Shown here piece by piece: positions 1-7,734 of a stretch of 64,000 bases of DNA. The notes below the pieces were generated by a model. The model did not search any database, was not told where the DNA came from, and worked only from the letters and a program-made list of their open reading frames with translations. Source of the DNA: GWC2-37-13 sp049323035 (lineage in GTDB: Bacteria; Patescibacteriota; Microgenomatia; UBA1406; GWC2-37-13); the NCBI GenBank assembly GCA_049323035.1, contig JBMOLB010000005.1:868001-932000 (forward strand). Direction: 5' to 3'. Made by a program: the position numbers and the translations under genes. The first letter of the stretch is position 1. The number at the start of each line of letters is the position of its first letter.

Positions 1-1072
1 CGGCGCGAATAATGTCTCCGGGCACGATTCTTTTTGCCTTGTTTTCTTGTTTTTGGACAAAAAAGCCCTCAACGGCGTCGAGGTCGATTTTGTCCTTTAC
101 CCCGAGGATTTTGGCATAAATGGAGAGCAGGACCCCCTCAAGCGCCCGAGAATCGAGAACCCTTTCGGCAATTATTTTTGCCGCCTCGATATCCAGGGCG
201 ATGTTTTTTTCCTTGGCCTTTATCAGTAAAATAGCCGTCCTCAATTCAAAATCCGGCTCCTGGACGTCAACGGTCAGGCCACCGGAAAAGCGCGATCTCA
301 GCCTATCCTCCAGGTTTTTGATTGCGGCAGGAGGGCGGTCCGAGGTCAGGATAACCTGTCCCCCGGACGAGACAATGGAGTTAAACGTATGGAAAAACTC
401 CTCCTGGACGGCCACCTTTCCGGCGATAAACTGGATGTCGTCGATTATCAGGAGGCTGAGAAAACGATATTTTCTCCTGAATTTTGGAGTTGTCCTTTGT
501 TGGATTGATTCGATCATCTCATTGGTGAAGTTTTCACCCGGGCAAAAGTAAACCTTTTTATTTTTGTCGTTCTCAAGGATTTTTTTGGCGACCGCCTGGG
601 CAAGGTGCGTCTTTCCAACGCCAACCCCGCCATAGAGAAACAGGGGATTATAGGCGGATCCCGGATTATTTACAACCGCCTGGGCGGCGGCATAAGCCAC
701 CTGGTTGGTTCCCGATACGGCGAAGTTGTCAAAGCTGTATTTATGGTTTAGTCCGGACTTGGTATACAAGTCTTCCGGCGAGGGTTCGAAAGAGAGGAGT
801 GGTGAGTCGACCCTCTTCTTTTTTGGGGGGGTTAACACGAACTCAACGGCAAGGTTCTTTTGTACGCACGCATAAACCTCCCGCTCGACCTCGGCCTTTC
901 TCTGTTCCAGGAATATTTTTGCCCCCTGGTTTTCACAACTCAGGACGATTTTTTCATCGGTTAATTCGAGAGGCTTGGCGTGTTTCAAAATCGAATATAA
1001 AACCGGGATGCGGCTCTGCTCATTGTCGAGCTTTGTCAAAAAATCGTTCCAGAAAGAGGATAATACCGACAT
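1..1072 (-). CDS. dnaA: Chromosomal replication initiator DnaA (3' end outside window)
   Basis: The minus frame opens with ATG at 1072-1070 and runs off the window edge, giving about 357 residues. DnaA is an AAA+ ATPase that opens the replication origin. Visible are a short N-terminal domain, a linker near residues 85-105, Walker A GGVGVGKTH near residue 150, Walker B IIDDIQF near 210, and a sensor stretch TSDRPP followed by EDRLRSRFSGG. The C-terminal helix-turn-helix domain lies beyond base 1, so the gene is cut by the window, not necessarily broken. Its promoter and a DnaA-box pair lie just upstream, which suggests autoregulation. The Xer-like gene is upstream on the same strand. The identification is firm. 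Confidence 0.96.
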   Translation of the reverse strand, partial: MSVLSSFWNDFLTKLDNEQSRIPVLYSILKHAKPLELTDEKIVLSCENQGAKIFLEQRKAEVEREVYACVQKNLAVEFVLTPPKKKRVDSPLLSFEPSPEDLYTKSGLNHKYSFDNFAVSGTNQVAYAAAQAVVNNPGSAYNPLFLYGGVGVGKTHLAQAVAKKILENDKNKKVYFCPGENFTNEMIESIQQRTTPKFRRKYRFLSLLIIDDIQFIAGKVAVQEEFFHTFNSIVSSGGQVILTSDRPPAAIKNLEDRLRSRFSGGLTVDVQEPDFELRTAILLIKAKEKNIALDIEAAKIIAERVLDSRALEGVLLSIYAKILGVKDKIDLDAVEGFFVQKQENKAKRIVPGDIIRA

Positions 1073-1082
1073 GTTTTATATT

Positions 1083-1101
1083 TGTGGATAACTTGTCCAC
1101 A
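1083..1101. promoter_or_regulatory. Pair of inverted DnaA boxes
   Basis: TGTGGATAA at 1083-1091 is the exact complement of the consensus DnaA box TTATCCACA. TTGTCCACA at 1093-1101 is a second box on the plus strand with one mismatch. Together they form an inverted repeat between the dnaA -10 box and its start codon, covering the predicted transcription start. This fits DnaA repressing its own gene. Whether it also belongs to the replication origin cannot be decided from two boxes. Confidence 0.8.
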
Positions 1102-1102
1102 A

Positions 1103-1131
1103 ATAATAAACAATTCCACACGCATTGTCAA
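1103..1131 (-). promoter_or_regulatory. dnaA promoter
   Basis: On the minus strand TTGACA (1131-1126) is followed after 17 bp by TATTAT (1108-1103). The -35 box is perfect and the -10 box matches five of six bases. The predicted start of transcription is near 1096, inside the DnaA-box pair, with a leader of about 24 bases before the ATG. Confidence 0.75.
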
Positions 1132-1184
1132 CAAGAGTTTTTTGCCTCAATTTGGGGGTGTTTGGTTGGCGGGGCAGCTTGCGG

Positions 1185-2045
1185 TTAGAGTTCGCCCAAC
1201 CCTTCTTTTCTTTCGGAGACTTCCTTGACGATGTTTAGGAAGCGCTCAGTTGAAGAGAGCCTTCTGTGGCCAACTAAGCGGGCGATGTATTCGACAGACG
1301 TGCCATTCTTGAGTTGGTGGGCTATAAAGGTGTTTCTAAGGTCGTTGACGGTGGCGTTTTCTATACCTATTTCCCTGAAGCAGCGGGAAATGATCTGCCT
1401 GATGTTGCGGATCAGAAGCGAGTTTCCGGTTCGAGTGACAAACAGATGGTCGTCCTTTGATTGGGAACGCGTATTGGCATAATCATCAATCGCCTTCTTG
1501 ACGGCTTTGTTTAAAGGAATATCACGCCCCGGCGTCTTTCCATAAGGTCTTATATATAGTTTATCCTCCTTTATATCGCCGACTCTCAAATTGGCCAATT
1601 CTCCGATCTTAATCCCGGTCTGGAGCAGTATCTCAACCAAAGCGTATGTCCTCGGATCTTCCTTGGCAAAATCCCTTAAGGCGCGGTATTCAAGCTTTGT
1701 AAAAATGCGCGGGGGTGACTGAACGTATTTTGGGTGCGAAACGTCAAGAGAGGGGTTTTGTTCAATAACCCCCTCATTTTTCAAGTAGCGGAAGAACGTC
1801 CTAATGGAGTTTAGCTTTCGGGATGCCGATTTTTTTGTGTAGGAATCGGCGATCAATTTATTGATAAAACCATCAATGTTTTCCTTCTTGACCTCGCGTA
1901 TGTCCTGGATATCAATAGAGGTTAAATAGCCTGAAAACTGTTCCAAATCTTTTTTATAGGCCACGATGGTAAAAGTGGATTTACCCTGCGATGTTAGATA
2001 TTTTATAAATCTCTCGACCAGAGACGGAAGCAATACGTTATCCAT
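1185..2045 (-). CDS. Xer-like tyrosine recombinase lacking catalytic residues
   Basis: 286 aa with the two-domain layout of XerC/XerD: N-terminal SAM-like core-binding domain (about 5-90) and C-terminal catalytic fold (about 110-270). Active Xer proteins carry R-K-H-R-H/W-Y. Here the first Arg is Lys146 (TGIKIGEL), the His of the HxLRH box is Asn234 (NDLRN), and the nucleophilic Tyr is Phe269 (STERFLNIV, codon TTC). Lys170, Arg237 and His260 remain. Without the tyrosine it should not cleave DNA, though it may still bind it. It sits directly upstream of dnaA on the same strand with its own promoter. A role in architecture or regulation near the origin is inference. The family call is firm; loss of activity is likely. 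Confidence 0.88.
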   Translation of the reverse strand: MDNVLLPSLVERFIKYLTSQGKSTFTIVAYKKDLEQFSGYLTSIDIQDIREVKKENIDGFINKLIADSYTKKSASRKLNSIRTFFRYLKNEGVIEQNPSLDVSHPKYVQSPPRIFTKLEYRALRDFAKEDPRTYALVEILLQTGIKIGELANLRVGDIKEDKLYIRPYGKTPGRDIPLNKAVKKAIDDYANTRSQSKDDHLFVTRTGNSLLIRNIRQIISRCFREIGIENATVNDLRNTFIAHQLKNGTSVEYIARLVGHRRLSSTERFLNIVKEVSERKEGLGEL

Positions 2046-2055
2046 AATGCCCTAT

Positions 2056-2084
2056 AATATATCATATTAAGTTATTATTTTCAA
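2056..2084 (-). promoter_or_regulatory. Promoter of the Xer-like gene
   Basis: Minus-strand TTGAAA (2084-2079), 17 bp, TATATT (2061-2056), then 10 bases to the ATG at 2045. The transcript would be leaderless or carry only a few untranslated bases. No Shine-Dalgarno sequence is visible. Confidence 0.65.
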
Positions 2085-2184
2085 GGCGTTGCGTAAGAAA
2101 GCCACATACTCCGCAATTATTCCCTTGCTAAATAAGGGCCCATTTGATATATTATTAAGTCTAGCCCGCGAACAAGGCGGGGAA

Positions 2185-2190
2185 AAGGAG
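2185..2190 (+). promoter_or_regulatory. Ribosome binding site of the S1 gene
   Basis: AAGGAG lies 11 bases before the ATG at 2202. It fixes the start of the S1 gene and shows that leadered, Shine-Dalgarno initiation exists here beside the apparently leaderless genes. Confidence 0.7.
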
Positions 2191-2201
2191 ATAACTTATA
2201 G

Positions 2202-3290
2202 ATGGCTAAAACAAAAGAAAAAACCACTACGACCAAAACTTCAACGAATCCGATGGCCGCGCTTCTCAAAAAACAAAAGCCAAGCCTATTGAAAAAAGGA
2301 CGCGAAGTTGAGGCTAAGATAGTATCGCTTTCCAAAAAAGGCATCGTCTTTGATGTCGGAGGCAAGGCCCATGCGATCTTGGGAGAGCTTGAAATCAAGG
2401 AGGTTGGAACCTATTTGCCGTACCTTAAAGTCGGCGACAAGATCCAGGCCCGCGTAATTTCTGAGGAATCCAAAAACGGCTTTCCGGTCGTATCGCTTCG
2501 AAAATTCTTTGAAAAAGGCAAGTGGGAGATATTGGCCGAAAAGAAGGAAAAAGAAGAGGAGATTGAGGTCTTCTGCGGGGACTACGGCAAAGGCGGAGTT
2601 TTTATCGACTTCATGGGCATCCGCGGAGTCATTCCCAAAATACAACTGACGGAACCGTTCATTAATTCGCCGGAAAAGCTTACCGGGCAAAAAATAAAGG
2701 TCAAGATTCTCGAGGTTGACAAGGAGAAAAATCGTTTAGTCGTGTCCCATAAGGCTTCAGTATTAAAGATCTCGCAAAAGGACCTCAAAAAGAAGTTTGA
2801 TGCCATCAAAGAGGGCGAAACCTACAAGGCCAAGGTACTTGGAGCTTCGGAATTCGGCGTTTTCTGCGAGGTTGAAGGGGTTGAGGGCCTGATCCACATA
2901 TCGGAGATCTCATGGGAAAAGATTTCTTCGGCTGCCTCATATGTTACCGTTGGCGAAACAATCAACGTCTATGTTGTCGAGAAGAACCCAGTCGACCTTA
3001 AACTCAACCTATCCCTGAAGAGGCTGACTCCCGACCCATGGAAAGACATCGAGACCAAGTATCCCAAGGATAAAGAGGTTGACGGAGAGATTGTCAGGCG
3101 CGAAAAATATGGCTACTTTGTGAGGCTTGAGCCGGGAATAGAAGGCCTTATCCACGTCTCCAAACTTACAGGAACTGAAGACTTTAAGACCGGGCAAAAA
3201 ATCAAAGCCTTTATTGAACGGGTAAATGAAAAGGAAAGGCGAATGAGCTTGGTTCTTCCTCAAAAAGAAAAACCCGTCATGTATAGATAA
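2202..3290 (+). CDS. rpsA: Ribosomal protein S1-like RNA-binding protein, four S1 domains
   Basis: 362 aa. After a basic, threonine-rich start it contains four S1 (OB-fold) repeats at about residues 32-100, 118-190, 203-278 and 291-355. The last two are closest to consensus (GVFCEVEGVEGLIHISE; GYFVRLEPGIEGLIHVSKL). S1 binds mRNA on the 30S subunit and helps start translation. E. coli S1 has six repeats; shorter forms are usual in many other bacteria. The start is supported by the AAGGAG box. The gene is convergent with the VirB4-type gene, six bases apart. A general S1-domain RNA-binding protein is the alternative, but S1 is most likely. Confidence 0.85.
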   Translation: MAKTKEKTTTTKTSTNPMAALLKKQKPSLLKKGREVEAKIVSLSKKGIVFDVGGKAHAILGELEIKEVGTYLPYLKVGDKIQARVISEESKNGFPVVSLRKFFEKGKWEILAEKKEKEEEIEVFCGDYGKGGVFIDFMGIRGVIPKIQLTEPFINSPEKLTGQKIKVKILEVDKEKNRLVVSHKASVLKISQKDLKKKFDAIKEGETYKAKVLGASEFGVFCEVEGVEGLIHISEISWEKISSAASYVTVGETINVYVVEKNPVDLKLNLSLKRLTPDPWKDIETKYPKDKEVDGEIVRREKYGYFVRLEPGIEGLIHVSKLTGTEDFKTGQKIKAFIERVNEKERRMSLVLPQKEKPVMYR

Positions 3291-3296
3291 TCCCCT

Positions 3297-5048
3297 TTAT
3301 TCGATTAAAGTTTTTTCTTCATCTGAAGCGACAACCTTGAATCCAACATGTGAGTGTCCCGCAAAGAACAGACCCTCTCCAACCCCGGCCGACAGCAAGA
3401 AGTGTTTTTCGCCACCGGTCAGGAAAAACGTTTTAGCAATCACTTCGACCGCTGCCGTTGATTGCTTCAGAATGATTTGGAGGGAAGAGTTTGTTATTAT
3501 TGCTTTCCCTTCTTCGGTCGACAAAAAATCCTCGACGTCCTGGGTGATCGTCGTCAGGCCGAGTTTATACTTGCGCGCCCGTTTGGCGAAAGAATGAAGG
3601 TACGCTCCGGAATCCTTCTGTTTAATTAGATACCAGGCCTCATCAACGATAAGGACTCTTCTTTTGGGATCGCGCCTGACACGGTTCCAAATATAATCCA
3701 GAACAATATACATGGCAACCGGCCTGAGGTTTTCCTCGAGGTCCCGGATGCCGAAAACCGTAAACGGATTCTTGATGTCGAAATTTGACTTCTGATTGAA
3801 TATTCCCGCCGCCGATCCCTGAACAAACTTTTCCAACCGGTCGGCCAGCTCTTTTGACTCAGGCGTTTCCATCCCCATGAATACCTTATATAAATCTTCA
3901 AGCAATGGAGGTTCAAGCTTGAATGTTTCCGGATCTTGGGTTATACCCTTTTCCTTGTATGTCAGAACCAAGGCACGATCCAGCAATGCGTCTTGGGAGG
4001 GCGTAAGGTCTCCCATGATCACCCGCATCAACGAATGGAGGTCAAGAATCTTATTTGATAATTCGTCGGGCGTTGCCCCTTCAACCACCAAATCAAACGG
4101 ATTTATTTTGTATTGAGAGGTTGTCGAAAAAACCACAAATTCGCCGCCCATCGACTGGGTAAGTTTCTGGTATTCGTTTTCCGGGTCGATAATGATAACG
4201 TCGGTGCCCATCGTCAAGAGCCTGAGGGTTTCCAGTTTGACGTAAAATGATTTTCCTCCTCCCGACTTACCCAGGATAACGGCGTTGGCGTTTTCCAGGG
4301 TAAAGCGGTCAAAGATGATAAGCGACCCGTCGTGCTCGTTTATCCCATACAGTATCCCCTCATTCCGTGTCAAGGATGCGGTTGCAAAAGGAAAAGTGGT
4401 CGCCAAAGACGTCGTATCCATGTTTCGCCAAACGGCCAGCCTGTCGTAAAAAAGGGGAAGGGTTGACTTGAATCCTTCTTCCATTTCCAGGGTTGCCTGC
4501 CTTCCAACGATGAGAAGGGAGGCAAGGACGGAATCAACCTCCTTGGTAATGCGGTTAAGTTCTTCCAGGCTGTCTGCTGGAATGGTTATATAAAGCCCGA
4601 ACTGGAAAAATCTTTCGGCCCCCTTGGCCAACTCGGCCTGAAGAGCCAGGGCGTCGTCAAGGGCTACCTGGACTGTCGGATCGACGACCCGGCCGGCCTT
4701 GATGTCGCCCTCGATGGTTGCCTCCATTTCGGCAATTTTCCTTTTCAAGTCCTCGAGGACATTTTTGGATTCGGTCGGATAGACATACATCGAAATATAG
4801 AGCGGATGATCGAAGGTGATCAGGGAATAAAGCCAGTTTGCCGCAACATATCGGGGATAGCCGACAACATAAAAAGACCGGTAATAACGGTCGTCAATTT
4901 TCAAATGGTTGAAATCGACTTCGATATATGAGGGGGCGACGAGATCCTTCACAGAAACAGTCCCCTTGGCAATCGTTTCGGCCATTTTATTGTTGTTGGC
5001 GGCCGGTTTTGCCGAACCCGGAGGCATTAGTAAATCAAATATGTTCAT
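3297..5048 (-). CDS. VirB4/TraC-type ATPase
   Basis: 583 aa P-loop ATPase of the VirB4/TraC family, which powers assembly of type IV secretion or pilus-like machines at the inner membrane. Walker A is GKSGGGKS at 260-267. Walker B is RVLIVDEAW near 465, followed by a conserved TITQDVEDF stretch. It is shorter than classical VirB4 (about 800 aa) because the N-terminal part appears to be encoded by the separate gene at 5058-5717, ten bases upstream. With the PrgI-like gene it forms a three-gene minus-strand operon. Whether it serves DNA transfer, pili or secretion cannot be told from sequence. Confidence 0.88.
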   Translation of the reverse strand: MNIFDLLMPPGSAKPAANNNKMAETIAKGTVSVKDLVAPSYIEVDFNHLKIDDRYYRSFYVVGYPRYVAANWLYSLITFDHPLYISMYVYPTESKNVLEDLKRKIAEMEATIEGDIKAGRVVDPTVQVALDDALALQAELAKGAERFFQFGLYITIPADSLEELNRITKEVDSVLASLLIVGRQATLEMEEGFKSTLPLFYDRLAVWRNMDTTSLATTFPFATASLTRNEGILYGINEHDGSLIIFDRFTLENANAVILGKSGGGKSFYVKLETLRLLTMGTDVIIIDPENEYQKLTQSMGGEFVVFSTTSQYKINPFDLVVEGATPDELSNKILDLHSLMRVIMGDLTPSQDALLDRALVLTYKEKGITQDPETFKLEPPLLEDLYKVFMGMETPESKELADRLEKFVQGSAAGIFNQKSNFDIKNPFTVFGIRDLEENLRPVAMYIVLDYIWNRVRRDPKRRVLIVDEAWYLIKQKDSGAYLHSFAKRARKYKLGLTTITQDVEDFLSTEEGKAIITNSSLQIILKQSTAAVEVIAKTFFLTGGEKHFLLSAGVGEGLFFAGHSHVGFKVVASDEEKTLIE

Positions 5049-5057
5049 GTTTTCTTT

Positions 5058-5717
5058 CTATCCCTGTTGGGTCATAATGACATCGGTATAACTTTCAACC
5101 GGCGCCATTCGACGGCCGGTTGCCGATGGATTATAAAGGTTATAAAACAACTCCGACAGTTCCTGGGAATACAGAGCCGTCCCCTTGAGGCCGATTTTGC
5201 TCAAAAGCCTCATCAGATTGTCCCGTTTCGGATAAAGCGACGTTTTAGCCCGGCTTATGACATACTCCTTATTCAGCGACCCCGGGGAGGCACCGGAAAC
5301 ACCTAATTCCAGGGGCGAGAAGGGGACGACGAAGAAAAATCTTTTTTCCAACACGCTGTTTTTCTTGACGATATTTTTAATGAACTCCCGGTAAGATCCC
5401 AGCCTTGCCTTAAGAAGATCGGTTTGGGATTTGTTTACCTTGTCTTCGAGGTAATCAAGGTATGCCGATATGTCCATCCTTTTCGAAACGATCAGGATCT
5501 GGACGGGAAAGGATAGGGAATTAAGAAGTCCGGCATAGGCATAAATCATCGACGTCTGTTCTTCGGCGGAAAGGAGCCAGAAATTAACTGCCGATACCTC
5601 GATAACACAACTTGCCGAAAAATCCTTCATCAATACAACGTCGTCTTTGATCTCCTCAATCTCTATAAACGATTGTGTTGAGGCTTTTACGGGGGAAGTC
5701 GGTTTTTGTGTTGTCAT
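5058..5717 (-). CDS. TraC-like N-terminal domain protein (split VirB4 N-terminus)
   Basis: 219 aa without a P-loop. It resembles the N-terminal, non-ATPase part of TraC/VirB4 proteins: an early beta-rich stretch around 'DVVLMKDFSASCVIEVS', then EEQTSMIYAYAGLLNSLSFP and a FFFVVPF segment near residue 130. It lies between the PrgI-like gene (ATGA overlap of four bases) and the VirB4-type ATPase, the usual order in Gram-positive-type conjugation modules. It probably forms a complex with the ATPase. The fold assignment rests on pattern and context, so confidence is moderate. Confidence 0.7.
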   Translation of the reverse strand: MTTQKPTSPVKASTQSFIEIEEIKDDVVLMKDFSASCVIEVSAVNFWLLSAEEQTSMIYAYAGLLNSLSFPVQILIVSKRMDISAYLDYLEDKVNKSQTDLLKARLGSYREFIKNIVKKNSVLEKRFFFVVPFSPLELGVSGASPGSLNKEYVISRAKTSLYPKRDNLMRLLSKIGLKGTALYSQELSELFYNLYNPSATGRRMAPVESYTDVIMTQQG

Positions 5718-6535
5718 ATTAATTCCTTGGAAACAATCAAAAATGGATGGGGATTGGCGTCCTCTATCTTAATTTTCATTGTATCAAAAAAGTAAGTGCC
5801 GTTCGGGTCTTTGATTTCCAGAAAATATTCCGCCTTGGGTAAAGGATTGAATGTGGCAAACACGCCATTGACGTTGGTCTTGAGTATTCTTAAAGGCGTC
5901 GAGTTTTCCTGGCTCTTTACGTAAATAAGCATGCCGTAAAGCGGCGCCTCCTTGTGGTTCTTTATTATTCCCGTAAAAAACGGTTTTTTAGGGGCTGCTG
6001 GCCTTGGGGTGGGGGCATCTCCGGGCTTGGCCGGTTGCTGGGAGGATGCCTGTTTCGGAGGCGGTTTTTTGCCCGTGAGCGCCGCCAGCGAATTCGACAT
6101 GAGGTCGTTTATGGACTGTTTTTGCTGGTTTACGGAAGAGGCACCCTTGGCCCCCAGGTAATTATTGAGTTTTTTTTGCGATTCGATGTGGGTGGTGATC
6201 TGATTGGCCGACATTGACGGCAAGTTCATTAAGAAACTTGGCGGAGGATTGTTTTTTTTAAAATGGTATTGGGTTGGTGACATTAACCGCTTAAATAAGT
6301 TTTTTATCCAAACATCAAGAGGTCGGTCGTTAATAGGCAGGAAGGCCAAGGCGGCGCCGACGCCGGCCGTTATCAGGCCAAAAAAAACGTTAAGGATTGG
6401 AATGGGAAAAAGCAGATAAACAACAAAACCTATGCCGATAAAAGTAATCAGGTATATGAATTGCTTGATCGTCAAAAATCCGACGAGTTTGAATTCAAAA
6501 GTGGTGATTTGTCTTGGAATGGGATGCTGCTCCAT
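5714..6535 (-). CDS. PrgI-family membrane protein with C-terminal carboxypeptidase-like domain
   Basis: 273 aa from ATG at 6535 (MEQHPIPRQIT). This start is chosen because the longer frame upstream begins with a non-typical region and because TATACT lies six bases before this ATG. The N-terminal half matches PrgI: two adjacent hydrophobic helices (about residues 25-70), then NDRPLDVWIKN. A Pro/Ala/Gln-rich linker (about 130-190) follows. The C-terminus (about 195-273) looks like a carboxypeptidase-regulatory-like or surface beta domain (YGMLIYVKS, NGVFATFNPLPKAEYFLEI). It probably anchors the VirB4/TraC machinery in the membrane. Confidence 0.75.
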   Translation of the reverse strand: MEQHPIPRQITTFEFKLVGFLTIKQFIYLITFIGIGFVVYLLFPIPILNVFFGLITAGVGAALAFLPINDRPLDVWIKNLFKRLMSPTQYHFKKNNPPPSFLMNLPSMSANQITTHIESQKKLNNYLGAKGASSVNQQKQSINDLMSNSLAALTGKKPPPKQASSQQPAKPGDAPTPRPAAPKKPFFTGIIKNHKEAPLYGMLIYVKSQENSTPLRILKTNVNGVFATFNPLPKAEYFLEIKDPNGTYFFDTMKIKIEDANPHPFLIVSKELI

Positions 6536-6541
6536 AAATTT

Positions 6542-6547
6542 AGTATA
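6542..6547 (-). promoter_or_regulatory. -10 box of the PrgI/TraC/VirB4 operon
   Basis: TATACT on the minus strand ends six bases before the ATG at 6535, implying a leaderless transcript. No good -35 box is seen at 16-18 bp. It lies back to back with the promoter of the 60-aa ORF. Confidence 0.5.
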
Positions 6548-6596
6548 GCGAATTTTTACAGGCCCGTTTGTCCCTATCGATTGTTGTTTTTGTGGA

Positions 6597-6624
6597 TTGA
6601 TATGACAACATAAATTGATATAAT
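6597..6624 (+). promoter_or_regulatory. Promoter of the 60-aa ORF
   Basis: TTGATA (6597-6602), 16 bp, TATAAT (6619-6624), then six bases to ATG at 6631. Transcription would start at or next to the start codon. Confidence 0.7.
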
Positions 6625-6630
6625 TAGACC

Positions 6631-6813
6631 ATGGAAAATGGCAAGAAACCAACCGGCATAGAAGTTTTTAGAAAGATAAAGGGACAACTGTCTTTATTAT
6701 TGAGCACAATGGTCCGCAGTTTTTTGCACGAAATGAACACCATTGGAAGGAAGCCGGCACCTAAGGATGCCACTCCATTGCAGGTTGCGAATACTCATTT
6801 GAGGTTGAGATAA
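6631..6813 (+). CDS. Small unknown protein, 60 aa, probably leaderless
   Basis: The ORF is supported mainly by the strong promoter that ends six bases before its ATG. The product is basic and lysine/arginine-rich, with a central amphipathic stretch (GQLSLLLSTMVRSFLHEM) and no transmembrane segment or known motif. It ends 36 bases before tRNA-Ala, and the -35 box of the tRNA promoter lies in its last codons. No function can be assigned. It could instead be the 5' part of a short untranslated transcript. Confidence 0.5.
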   Translation: MENGKKPTGIEVFRKIKGQLSLLLSTMVRSFLHEMNTIGRKPAPKDATPLQVANTHLRLR

Positions 6814-6833
6814 GGAGCACGAGAAACTATAAT
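6805..6833 (+). promoter_or_regulatory. tRNA-Ala promoter
   Basis: TTGAGA (6805-6810), 17 bp, TATAAT (6828-6833). Predicted transcription start near 6840, ten bases before the mature tRNA end. Confidence 0.7.
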
Positions 6834-6849
6834 TGTTTGTGCGAGTTTA

Positions 6850-6922
6850 GGGCCCGTAGTTCAGCGGCTAGAATGCCTGGCTGGCAGTCAGGAGATCACC
6901 GGTTCAAATCCGGTCGGGTCCA
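6850..6922 (+). tRNA. tRNA-Ala (anticodon GGC)
   Basis: 73 nt cloverleaf. The acceptor arms GGGCCCG and CGGGTCC pair fully and include the G3:U70 wobble pair that is the alanine identity element. The anticodon stem CCTGG/TCAGG encloses loop CTGGCAG with anticodon GGC, and the T arm holds GGTTCAAATCC. The discriminator is A. CCA is not encoded (CAA follows), so it must be added after transcription. Confidence 0.95.
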
Positions 6923-6926
6923 CAAC

Positions 6927-7673
6927 CTAGAATTTTGATAACGGAGTCTTAAGCATCGGCGACAGCCCCTGCGTGCTTCTTATATCGTAGTAACTTACAG
7001 CCCCGCGATAAGGATGTTTCATATCATCGATGAGTTTCTTAGCTGTCTGTGGGTCTAAGACAATAGACAGGCTTTGATCCCGGTAGGAGGCGGTAACAAT
7101 ATTATCATGATTTTCGGCGTCGGTAGGATCGGCTAAGGACAGAATGACGTCGATATCCTCTTGTATTCCGCCTGGCCAGTTCCAAAATATCCTGTCAAAC
7201 AACCCCTTCCAATGCGCTTGGGCGGTTGATTTTTCTTCCTCCTCGTTGGGAGGTGTAATGAAGTAATTAACCCTGTTATTTTCATCAAAATCTATAAATC
7301 CATCAATAAACGCAATATCACCGTTGGTGGTGGCCTCGCCAGCAACCATCATCAATTCCCTCTGAAAACCCGGGTCGGCTGTCCCGACTTGATGGACGTT
7401 GCCGTCATTCGTAATGATGCTTGTGAAGTAGTTTGTTTCGAGCTGATCGGAAGGGTCGGTTATTCTTCGTGCGCTTGGCCGATTTGTAAAAAATACAAAA
7501 TCGAACCCCCCGCCGGCTTCATAGACCTGCCTGGCTAATGACAAAACCGGCCTTTCGGTTTTTACACCAGCAGAATTGGGTTTGTGTTTAACAAGAACCC
7601 GTTCTCCCCGTCTGGCCACCTCAGCGAACGGAAAGGCTCTTTGTAGAGATGACAGTTTTTGTTCGACGCCCAT
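6927..7673 (-). CDS. Unknown protein, 248 aa
   Basis: I do not recognise a family. The protein is soluble, acidic in its middle part (NEEEEKS near residue 143) and has no signal peptide or membrane segment. Possible beta/alpha stretches are FDFVFFTNRPSARR near 58-71 and DIAFIDGFIDF near 118-128. It ends four bases from the convergent tRNA-Ala. The start is supported by a promoter whose TATAAT lies six bases before the ATG. It stands apart from the operon upstream and is probably a single-gene unit. Confidence 0.75.
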   Translation of the reverse strand: MGVEQKLSSLQRAFPFAEVARRGERVLVKHKPNSAGVKTERPVLSLARQVYEAGGGFDFVFFTNRPSARRITDPSDQLETNYFTSIITNDGNVHQVGTADPGFQRELMMVAGEATTNGDIAFIDGFIDFDENNRVNYFITPPNEEEEKSTAQAHWKGLFDRIFWNWPGGIQEDIDVILSLADPTDAENHDNIVTASYRDQSLSIVLDPQTAKKLIDDMKHPYRGAVSYYDIRSTQGLSPMLKTPLSKF

Positions 7674-7679
7674 GACCGT

Positions 7680-7708
7680 ATTATATTAAGTTTGTATTGT
7701 TTTTACAA
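7680..7708 (-). promoter_or_regulatory. Promoter of the 248-aa unknown gene
   Basis: Minus-strand TTGTAA (7708-7703), 17 bp, TATAAT (7685-7680), then six bases to ATG at 7673. This is one of the clearest leaderless arrangements in the window. Confidence 0.7.
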
Positions 7709-7734
7709 TCTAAACACATTATTTGATAACCCGG

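Noticed and set aside
799..1188. Plus-strand ORF of 129 codons over the dnaA start region
   Set aside because: It lies opposite dnaA and its promoter, has no family features, and crosses the DnaA boxes. It is a shadow of the real minus-strand gene.
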